Of a stretch of DNA of 64,000 nt, positions 55,746 to 64,000 are shown piece after piece (positions within the stretch are counted from its first letter, which is position 1; each line of letters begins with the position of its first letter). Below the pieces are notes generated by a model. It was not told the DNA's origin. It saw only the letters and a program-made list of their open reading frames with translations, and did not search any database. The stretch is from Ostrinia nubilalis (taxonomy: Eukaryota > Arthropoda > Insecta > Lepidoptera > Crambidae), in assembly GCF_963855985.1 (NCBI RefSeq), contig NC_087107.1, positions 3,100,001 through 3,164,000 of the forward strand, given 5' to 3'. The translations under genes and the position numbers were made by a program.

Positions 55746-56916
55746 CTCGCCTATGCCGGCCGAGATAATTACCTACAGCGCGCGACAACTCCAAGTTGCA
55801 AATCAGTCAGGGCCGCCACGCGCCTGTGTCCACACGCGTACCTATACACGCTCGGTCGATCTTCGTCGCAATCAAGGTTTAATTTTCCAACAGCACTGTT
55901 ATTCCTCTTTATAATGGAAAATCGTAATATTTAGAAATAATAATTAACTGTAGTAATTTAAATAATTAAAAATAACTGCATTGTCGTCTTGTTTCCGACA
56001 CTACACCTTTTAAAACGTTTGTCCAATTTCGAATTATCGCAACACTGAAGTTTATTAATAGGTACTTTGGAGATGGTACAAAATACAAACACCACTAGAT
56101 TAACGTTTACCAATCGTAAATACCTACAATAAATGCTTCTTAAAATTAAGTTTTTATTTATTTTACTTTGCTTATACAACCCTGACGCTTGAGCTGCGAG
56201 GTAGATAAATTCTGATTCTGATTCTGAAAAGGTGCGATTTCGAATGCACCAGGTTCGTTGGAAATTTTGCATTATTATTATTACCGTTAAAATGTCGGCA
56301 TCTGATCCTGATCAAAGGAGTGCAATTTCTGTTGCTAGTTACTATTATGTATTCTGTGCCGATACTGCGCTGCCTGCATCCATGCTCTTCCCTTTCTACA
56401 TTGATTCAGTCAAAGATATACAGGATGTTAGGAAGACGTTAGCAACAACTAAATCCGAAATGCCTATAGTGAAAATAAGTAGATACACGCCAATTCACGA
56501 TGTCGATTTGTATTTTATTAAAATATCTGCGAAATTGACAGCAATTTATAGCTGTGTTTACGTTTTTACCAACGTATCCTTTATTACACCCTATCAATCA
56601 CCATAAGCTCCACCTGGGGGGTTAAGCTCATACTAACCAAATAGATTGTCCATTGTCCACTCTTGTAAGTGTGACGCCCGTATTCACAAACATTACTATG
56701 AGGTCTCACAGTGCGCGTGAACGCGTGGACAGGGTCATACACGAACATAGCTGGGCACCGTTAATAAAATAGTTAACTTCGTTAATCGTTAAACCGTTAA
56801 TAAAAAAATTAACTTCGTTAAACGTTACAACGTTACATTTCGCAAGATTTAACGGAAGTTAACGTTAATCGTTAATCCGTTAACACATGATAATAAAACA
56901 CAAAAAAAAATGTTGT

Positions 56917-58402
56917 CAAGGTTCAAATCATTTCGAAAGCTTGTATCGCGCATGGAATTTATTCCTCTTTTATGTTTGCGCTACAATAGTCCAGTCAATA
57001 AAGCATTATAGATGGAAATCCGTGGAACACAATTTCTGACTTCGGGACTTTATTTAGACTAGTTAGGAGGTGAACATAGCAAAAGTCCCCGCCCTTAGCC
57101 CTTGAGCCGGCGGGGAGAGGGGGGTTTAAAGGTACCACTTTTCGGTTTTTCGCTTAATCTTCGGAAACTATGCGTCCTTGTGACATGACTACTATGAACC
57201 AAAAAAAGCTTATTCAATTTGCTACAGGTGAGATAGTCAAGTTTTTCTATATCTTGTATAGTTTTCGCGGCATCTGCTCTAGAAGGTCTGTAATAATGGA
57301 AATTTTATTTTTGTCTTACATGTTCCCATCAGGAGAAAATCGACTAAATCAACATTGAGCAAATATTCTAGACATGCGAGAGTATGTAAAGCCTAGTTCC
57401 AGGGAGGGGACTGCGCCGTGCGTATATTTAGACGAACCACTTGGAGCCACTTTTGACTCCTCGTCACTCAAAAACTACTGTGCATTAACACTTTAAATTT
57501 GGCTCATGTGTTGAGACTTGCAAGAATAAACATCAGCTTCAAATTTCATAAATATACCTCAAACGGTTCTTTAGGTATTGACGTCCAAAAATCTACATGT
57601 CTGACCTATATTAGACCAAATTCTAACCACTTCCAGATAACCTTGAAGGTTCAAATTTGGCATCCAGATAGGTAGTTGTGTAAATACAAAGGAACAAATA
57701 AAAAACCAGTAAATTTTAACATTTCACAGGTGATAGAAGATTTTAGTGTTCTAAATGTCGATTTTTTAACTTCAATACCTAAATAACCGTTTGAGGTATA
57801 TTTATGAAATTTGAAGCTGATGTTTATCTTGCAATTCTCAACACATAAGCCAATTTGAAGTGTTAATGCACAGTAGTTTTTGAGTGATGAGGAGTCAAAA
57901 GTGGCTCCAATTGGTTCGTCTAAATATACGCACGGTGCAGTCCCCTCTCTGAAACTAGGCTTAACATGCTCCCGCATGTTTAGAATATTTGTTCAATGTT
58001 GATTTAGTCGATTTTCTCCTGATGGGAACATGTAAGACAAAAATAAAATTTCCATTATTACAGACCTTCTAGAGCAGATGCCGCGAAAACTATACAAGAT
58101 ATAGAAAAACTTGACTATCTCATCCTGTAGCAAATTGAATAAGCTTTTTTTTGGTTCATAATAGTCATGTCACAAGGACGCATAGTTTCCGAGGATTAAG
58201 CGAAAAACCGAAAAGTGGCACCTTTAAACCCCCCTCTCCCCGCCGGCTCAAGGGCTAAGGGCGGGACTTTTGCTATGTTTACCTCCTAACTAGTCTAAAT
58301 AAAGTCCCGAGGTCAGAAATTGTGTTCCACGGATTTCTCTCTACACCGTCGTTAAAGCATTCATTGACTGGAATACAAGCTTTCGAAATTATTTGAACCT
58401 TG
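56917..58402. repeat. 1.5-kb palindrome (two arms of about 740 bp) inside the TIR element
   Basis: CAAGGTTCAAATCATTTCGA at the left and TCGAAATTATTTGAACCTTG at the right, with inverted arms centred near 57,660. Blocks such as CCGCCGGCTCAAGGGC and CACAAGGACGCATAGTTTCC occur in both arms with few changes. The two minus/plus ORF pairs here are mirror images rather than genes. Confidence 0.8.
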
Positions 58403-58583
58403 CATAAGTAGCTACAATTATTTTTTTCGTTTTAGTACAACTGCATTTCAGAATAAAAGCTTGTTTTTAAAAAAAATTTTTTTAATTATTATAATTTTAT
58501 TTTACACTTTTTAGTAGTATCGTATCTCAATCTCAGAGCCTTGGTTCAATTACAATACAATTTAGCACCAAACTTCACCAAAG

Positions 58584-58804
58584 TGCTCGAAAAGACAAAT
58601 CCAGCAAACCCAAACTCGATAAGTTTCCACCGTTTCGTTTAGGAATTCCTATGGCCACCTCCTGACCCCATCATCAGGACCCTGGACATCATCTAGTACT
58701 AAATTGCTCGAAAAGACAAATCCAACGAACCCAAGTTCGATGCGATGCCGCCATTTCATTTAGGAGTTCCTATGGCCACCTCATGACTCCATCATCAGAC
58801 CAGC
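58584..58804. repeat. 121-bp tandem repeat, two copies
   Basis: TGCTCGAAAAGACAAATCCA recurs at 58,584 and 58,705. Both units run through TTCCTATGGCCACCTC to CATCATCAG. They differ at about 12-15 % of sites by eye. It is part of the TIR element interior. Confidence 0.75.
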
Positions 58805-59887
58805 TCAATGGTACCATGACATTGCATTGTCATCGTACTTACATAAGTATACCAAATAGCTCAATCGGGTCAGGAAAAATGGTCTTAAATTCAATTGCAA
58901 GAGTTGTCCCACACATACTAACAAGTGTCGTTAGTGATCTGGTTACAAAAACTGTTGCTTTGGCTTCTGGAAGTTCTGGAAGCCCGAACGTACTTGTCAG
59001 AACGCCTTTTTCTAGCGTTTTTCAGCGTGCCTGCTGTATCTTTTTGGTAAATAGTAGGTACTGGATTAACGATTAACGGACTTAGGATAATTTAACGGAA
59101 GTTAACGAGTCCGTTAACATTTTTTAAAGTTAACTTAAAAGTTAATCCGTTAATAGAAATGTTAACTTCGTTAATTAACGATTAACGGATTAACGAGTTA
59201 ATGCCCAGCTATGTACACGAACCAATCACAGAATTCTATTCAATGCTGTGCATTCAATTTTCTGCTTCACTTAAGCAAGCATCGTTTGTGAATATGGGTG
59301 TTATTCTCGCCAATTCTATGGCCACAACGAGAGTGCACTTCGTTGCTGTTTTGGCATGGAGTAAAAGAAAAACAATTGAATTTTCTGTTATAATTACTAC
59401 AAAACTGACTCTTTTTCAGTATTTTGTTCCGGGTTAGGTTTCTATACTAAAAATAATAATAGAAACTGTTTAGCTCTAAACAGAGCAAAAGGTTTAGAAA
59501 TGTTACGACTTCAAACTGAAAGTTGGTAAATAGAAAATGTTGTCAGGTCTAAATTGATAAAAGACCAATAATGCCAATAGTTAAAAATAACTTAGTGTAA
59601 CTGAAAATTAAGAAATAACGATTTGAAATACTTTTTAGAGATGTGGTGAAAGCGATATAACTTCTCTCTAGTGCGATCTTTAAAATAAAATTAAGATCTG
59701 TGTGACATTTTTTATGAAGTGTTATTATTGAATAGTTAATTAAATAATTTTTATTTCTTACACTTTTATAACTAAATAATTAGTAATCAAATAAACTTCT
59801 CTTCGTTGAAATGAAGTGTATGTGGAGTCAAAATTAATATTGAAGTGTCACAAAATAAAAGACATGTATCATAGTTAAAAAATCTAT

Positions 59888-59893
59888 TTTTAT
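59888..59893 (-). terminator. Likely polyadenylation signal of the Lys/Glu-rich gene
   Basis: TTTATT on the plus strand (AATAAA on the minus) lies about 775 nt past the stop codon, at the end of a continuous AT-rich 3' UTR with no repeats. An earlier site is possible. Confidence 0.35.
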
Positions 59894-60664
59894 TGTAAAA
59901 AAAACTCAAAAGTCACATTTATACATACTACAAAAAGAAGTTGAAACAGTTCACAAATTGTAATACAATGGTCGATTAATATACATCGTTACTAATATTT
60001 GACTGACAGTATTTGATATTGTTACGAGATTATTTTTATTCTACTATAAGTTACCCTTACTCCAAAAAAGATAGTGGATTTTCTAACAAAATGACAACAA
60101 AGATAGTAAAGTTAAGTACACATATTCGCAAATGCCCTGGCCTTTACACATATGCACCGAATTTTTAAATTGACATCACTCTTAATCATTTCTATGTATA
60201 TTAAATAGGAATCGTAAGAATGATAATAAAATACAATTGATATAGTTACTGAAGGTAATTTGACGTTTAAAGTAAACAATTGAACTTTGAAGTATTAGGA
60301 TACTAAAGTCCGAATTTTGTACTAATAATGTTATGTGAAATAAAATCATATTTCAGAACAAAAAAATTGTATTAAATGTAGACGTATAAGAACTTTTGTG
60401 AATAGTTTACAGTCAAACTAAAGATTGCGAAAATGGACTTTATTACATAAGAAACAATACCGATATCTGACTAGAAAGATCTAGAAATACATAGGCACTT
60501 TACATAATTTCAAAAGATTCGTTTAATTGCCGTCTTCATAACAAAACACACAAGGTACAAAACTTTGAGACCAACAAAAAATACTAGAACACTTACAAAA
60601 ACACTTTTTTCACTATATTAACGTAAAAAATTAGTTCAAACAGTTTTTACAGTTGAATTTTCAT

Positions 60665-63600
60665 TTACGCGGTCTCAACTGAGATAGGCTTCACTTCGGG
60701 TATGTGTGAAACTTCGTCATTAGAATTTGCTTCATTTAAAATCTGCTTCACCTCTGTGTTTGAAACTACATTTACTTTTCCTTCTGGCACTTTGTTTTGT
60801 TTAGGTTCTACTGCATTTGTTTTTTCTTTCGGCGCTTGTTTTTCTTTAGCTTCTACTGTTAATTTATCAGCCGTCACTTCAGTTACTTTGGGTTCTACGA
60901 CTTCATTTGTTTTGGTTTCGGCTGGTTTGTTGTCGCCGTTTGTATTTGCAGTGCTTTCGTTCTTTTCATTCATTTCAACTGCTAACATACTATCGACTAT
61001 TGCACTGTCAAGATCGTTTTCATCATCGCCGACTTCTAAGTCGCAGAGATTGATGTTGGCATTATTGATTGCTTGTATTAGACTTTCTAGTGTTTTGTCG
61101 TCCACTTTCTCGTCTCCTATATCAAGTTGAGCGTTATCTCCATTGGTGGTTGTTTCAATTTCCTTTGCTTCCTCTGTAGCAGAAGCCTCTTCTTTAGGAG
61201 ATTCGTTGCTATCTTCTTTTGTTTCTTTTTCTTCATTTTGCGCTTGTTTTTCTACTTTTTGTGCTTTATCTTCGGCACTTTTTTGTTTCTTTTCTACTTT
61301 TTCTGCTGGCTTTTCTTCTTCTTGCTCTTGTCCACCGTTTGTCTCTTCTTTTTCTGTTGATTTCTCTCCAGCTTTAGCTTTGTTCTTTTTGGCTTTAGAC
61401 TTTTTGGCTTTCTCAGGTTTAGGCGATTCTTCTTTAGTCTCATTCTTTTTAGTTAAGCTGTTGAGTTGTGATTGTAGATGCGCTAAACTTTGTCTCAGCT
61501 GGACACAGTTGGCGGCCATTGCGTCGACCTAAAACATTCAATTTCATGATTCTTTTACAATTGTAGCGATAATCGAGTCGTGCGTGGATAATTGGACGTT
61601 ACGTTTGAAAGAATTGTGCGGTATTGGAAAGTTTGTTATGATAGGTTATTGACGGCGTTTTAAGTATGGTGAGAACAATGCGAGAAAAGGTTTTGGTTTG
61701 CTTGCAACGTTTTAAAATAATTGAAATCGGTTAACATTTTTTAATTTTACAAGTATTGAAAAAATACATTTAGTTTATTTTACATCTTTCTTTTGTCGGA
61801 TCTTTGGTTATAACTTAATTTTAAGCTGAATGTACTCGTATCAAATAAGGCTAAATAGAAAATATAAAAAAATAAGCCTGATTTGGTTTTGTTTTGAACT
61901 GTATGACGTGGTTTGAAATGTCCAAATGCAGGCTTATCAGTACCAGTTTTTCTAATAAAATAAAATAAATAAAATAAAAATTAAGTGAAAGCATCAGATA
62001 AAGAGTCTTCTATCTACGATATGATCGAGTGTATAGTTCTTGCAACTCACGAAGGCGAGTGAGCTTTACTTGTGTGTGTGTACGTGTACATGCACAGAAC
62101 GATAGTGTAATGTCTATCAAAACTTTTGAAAAACGAACAGTAGCGAGCCACCACACATGTAAAGCTCACTCACCTTCGTGAATGAGGGCTATCGTTTTTA
62201 TACTTAACAGTTGGCACCCCTGGCGATTGACAGGACCTTACTCTACAGTGGCGCCATCTTGACGAGTGCAAATGCGATAGTCCTCCTACCACTTTAGCGA
62301 TCACCAGTTGGTGCCACTGTCTTCGCTACTAGCAAGTGACAGGACCTTACTCTACAGTGGCGCTAACTGGTGAGCGCTAAAACGATAGCCTTCATTGCAA
62401 GAACTCGAACCACAGCCGTAATGTGTGTGGGATAAAGTCGTTATTATGGCGCTATTGGTATAGTCTGGTCTGCGAGCACGTAGAATTTTGTTCTCATTCT
62501 CGCTCGTAATTATGTTGCTGTCGCGTTCGCACACTCACTGCGGGCGCCCGTCGCATAGTCGCGACCCGCGAGCGATAAGGATGGGTAGCTTGGGGTCATT
62601 GGACTAAATTCTACATGCTCACAGACCGGGCTTTAGAAAGAGCAGCTTTGGGCGACACAGATAAGCGCAGGCACCGAGAAGCGACCTTATGAGTGTGGGA
62701 TAAAGTCGAAGTTACCTTGGCGTTGTTGTTGGGCAAGGCAGCGTGGCCTCTCACTATGGGCCTTATACAGAAGCTCAAAGTTGCACAGCGTGCTATGGAC
62801 AGGGCTATGCTTGGTGTTTCTTTGCGAGATCGAATCAGAAATGAGGAGATCCGTAAACGAACCAAAGTCGCCGACATAACCCGACGGATTAGCAAGCTGA
62901 AGTGGCAATGGGCAGGGCACATAGTACGCAGAACTGACGGCCGATGGGGCAGAAAGGTTCTGGAATGGAGGCCGCGTACCGGAAAACGCAGCGTGAGACG
63001 TCCACCTACAAGGTGGACCGACGACATCGTAAAGGTAGCAGGGAAGCGCTGGACGCAGGCCGCTACCAATCGATCAACATGGAAAGCATTGGGGGAGGCC
63101 TATGTTCAGCAGTGGATGTCCTATGGCTGAAATGATGAAGGCAGCGTTGGGCGACACAGATAAGCACAGGCACCGAGAAGCGACCTTATGAGTGTGGGAT
63201 AAAGTCGAAGTTACCTTGGCGTTGTTGTTGGGCAGGGCTGCGTTGGGCAACACAGATATAGGAAAAGGCACCTAGAAGCGACCTTATAAGTGTGGGATAC
63301 GCGTACCGGAAAACGCAGCGTGGGACGTCCACCTACAAGGTGGACCGACGACATCGTAAAGGTAGCAGGGAAGCGCTGGACGCAGGCCGCTACCAATCGA
63401 TCAACATGGAAAGCATTGGGGGAGGCCTATGTTCAGCAGTGGATGTCCTATGGCTGAAATGATGAAGGCAGCGTTGGGCGACACAGATAAGCACAGGCAC
63501 CGAGAAGCGACCTTATGAGTGTGGCGTTAAGTCGAGGTTACCTTGGCATTGTTGTTGGGCAGGGCTGCGTTGGACGACACAGATATAGGAAAAGGCACCT

Positions 63601-63900
63601 AGAAGCGACCTTATGAGTGTGGGATAAAGTCGAAGTTACCTTGGCATGCGACCTTATGAGTGTGGGGTAAAGTCGAAGTTACCTTGGCATGCGACCTTAT
63701 GAGTGTGGGGTAAAGTCGAAGTAACCTTGGCATGCGACCTTATGAGTGTGGGGTAAAGTCGAAGTTACCTTGGCGTTGTTGTTGGGCAGGGCTGCGTTGG
63801 ACGGCACAGCGACGGGAATTGGCACGGGCGAGATGGGCGGCAGCGGCGGCCGCTCGATGTTGTTCTCCTTGAGCGTGCCCAGGAGTAGCGTGCGTTCGGC
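60665..63900 (-). CDS. Lys/Glu-rich protein of unknown function, last two exons
   Basis: Exons are 63900-63769 (acceptor CTTCCACCAG, donor CAAG|GTAAC, 44 codons) and 61528-60665 (acceptor TGTTTTAG, 287 codons plus TAA). Both are phase 0, giving 331 residues of a longer protein that starts right of the window. The first exon is Pro-rich (RPPLPPISPVPIPVAV) and then reads NAALPNNNAK. The second begins VDAMAANCVQLRQSLAHLQS, a short amphipathic coiled coil. A long Lys/Glu/Ala low-complexity region follows (KAKKSKAKKNKAK), then a Leu/Asp-rich patch (KTLESLIQAINNANINLCDL) and another charged tail. I do not recognise the family. An ATG at 61,519 lies inside the exon and is probably not the start. The intron holds decayed copies of the first exon's end. 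Confidence 0.75.
62046..62180. mobile_element. MITE, second copy of the 35,765 family
   Basis: CTCACGAAGGCGAGTGAGCT and AGCTCACTCACCTTCGTG ends with the same core as at 35.8 kb (ATGTCTATCAAAACTTTTGA). It lies in the intron of the Lys/Glu-rich gene. Confidence 0.7.
62200..62400. repeat. Short repeats CAGGACCTTACTCTACAGTGGCG
   Basis: GTGACAGGACCTTACTCTACAGTGGCG-type units occur at about 62,227-62,255 and 62,337-62,363, separated by TGGTGCCACTG/GCGATCACCAG blocks in mixed orientation. They probably form the interior of a small element. Function unknown. Confidence 0.4.
62742..63132 (+). mobile_element. 5'-truncated LINE inserted in an exon copy, with 10-bp target duplication
   Basis: The plus-strand frame reads [80 protein letters not shown] and AYVQQWMSYG followed by TGA. 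AAGGCAGCGT flanks it (62,735-62,744 and again after GAAATGATG near 63,138-63,147). It is the intact C-terminal third of a LINE ORF2. It inserted after the exon copy had formed. Confidence 0.8.
63300..63458 (+). mobile_element. Second, shorter LINE 3' end in the exon array
   Basis: It begins within the ORF (RVPENAAWDVHLQGGPTTS in one frame, the VGRPPTRWTDD frame in the true one) and ends at TATGGCTGAAATGATGAAGG exactly as the first copy does. From 63,305 on it is nearly identical to 62,978-63,147, so it probably arose by duplication of that LINE end together with its flank. Confidence 0.7.
63605..63776. repeat. 43-bp tandem repeat containing the exon/intron donor junction, four copies
   Basis: Units start at 63,605, 63,648, 63,691 and 63,734 (CGACCTTATGAGTGTGGG, GTAAAGTCGAAGTTACCTTG, GCATG). 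The last unit merges into the real exon. Each holds the complement of AAG|GTAACTTCGACTTTA. The copies are nearly identical (one TTACC to TAACC change, one GGGATA/GGGGTA change). Confidence 0.85.
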
Positions 63901-64000
63901 CTGGTGGAAGAACATATTAATAATCATAGATATTTATATGCTACATGGTATGTCATCATAGTCATTCAGTGCAGACGAAAGTGGTCCCACTCGCATTCGG

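Larger units (their letters stand above)
56746..59213. mobile_element. 2,468-bp TIR element with 8-bp target duplication
   Basis: The ends CATAGCTGGGCA and TGCCCAGCTATG are perfect inverse complements, flanked by TACACGAA on both sides (56,738-56,745 and 59,214-59,221). Subterminal regions are full of GTTAAC/TTAACGTTAATCGTTAA motifs (56,758-56,885 and 59,065-59,200), typical of hAT ends. No transposase ORF remains. A large palindrome and a tandem repeat occupy the interior. Confidence 0.85.
62635..63776 (-). pseudogene. Array of decayed copies of the 63,769-63,900 exon end with its splice donor
   Basis: On the minus strand the block NAALPNNNAK|GTAACTTCGACTT plus about 40-55 bp of following intron (CACACTCATAAGGTCGC) recurs. 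Full or nearly full units lie near 62,640-62,745, 63,141-63,235, 63,236-63,300 and 63,468-63,600, with shorter ones up to the real exon. Seven donors of the type AAG|GTWAC can be read. Copies carry changed upstream residues (VPFPISVLPNAALPNNNAK instead of VPIPVAVPSNAALPNNNAK). None has a recognisable acceptor, so they are probably not translated. Confidence 0.7.

Noticed and set aside
56232..56606. 124-residue plus-strand ORF starting MRFRMHQVRW
   Set aside because: No family resemblance, no flanking splice or promoter signals, and it lies in transposon-rich DNA next to a GATTCTGATTCTGAT repeat. It could be chance or an old element remnant.
60702..61532. Plus-strand ORFs of 142, 77 and 129 residues opposite the Lys/Glu-rich exon
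   Set aside because: Antisense shadows of Lys/Glu/Ala codons (giving Phe/Ser/Leu runs). The minus strand has the splice-consistent frame.

Overview
This is nuclear DNA from an insect, very probably a moth or butterfly (Lepidoptera). It is AT-rich, its genes have long introns with GT..AG junctions, and about half or more of it is transposon-derived. The repeats include Helitron-like elements (TC...CTAG, inserted between A and T), tRNA-derived SINEs, 3'-truncated non-LTR retrotransposons, palindromic MITEs, and the dispersed repeat that starts with a GGGTTCCGTA-type end and finishes in TTGGCCGGTTTTT. No bacterial features, rRNA genes or CRISPR arrays were seen.

Five protein-coding genes can be assembled exon by exon. 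(1) Plus strand, about 1.6-16.9 kb: the 3' part of a secreted chitin-binding, Thr/Ser-rich mucin-like protein with one six-Cys type-2 chitin-binding domain (CBM14/peritrophin-A) and a very large last exon. (2) Minus strand, 23.2-17.8 kb: a complete eight-exon NOP53 (GLTSCR2/PICT1) gene for 60S ribosome biogenesis, converging on gene 1. (3) Minus strand, 25.7-23.7 kb: the last two exons of an unrecognised protein with an acidic tail. (4) Minus strand, 35.06-27.3 kb: a complete four-exon gene for a secreted Ala/Gln-rich protein that looks like the insect DUF745 family. (5) Minus strand, from beyond the right edge (63.9 kb) to 60.7 kb: the last two exons of a Lys/Glu-rich protein of unknown function.

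Layout of the rest: 1-5 kb holds small MITEs and two back-to-back 1,394-bp palindromic elements. 5.6-12 kb, inside the mucin intron, is a 3,179-bp element repeated head to tail. 24-25 kb is a 1.1-kb foldback element in an intron of gene 3. 36-38 kb is a foldback element with a C-rich minisatellite in its middle. 38.9-59.3 kb appears to be gene-free and is a mosaic of Helitrons, LINE fragments, SINEs, MITEs and a 2.47-kb TIR element. 62.6-63.8 kb is an array of partial exon copies with LINE 3' ends.

The most unusual observation is that two unrelated genes (NOP53 and gene 5) each carry extra partial copies of one of their own exons, always including the splice donor and the first part of the intron, with truncated LINE sequence at the copy borders. 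The genes do not form a pathway: they are unrelated neighbours, as is normal in an animal genome.
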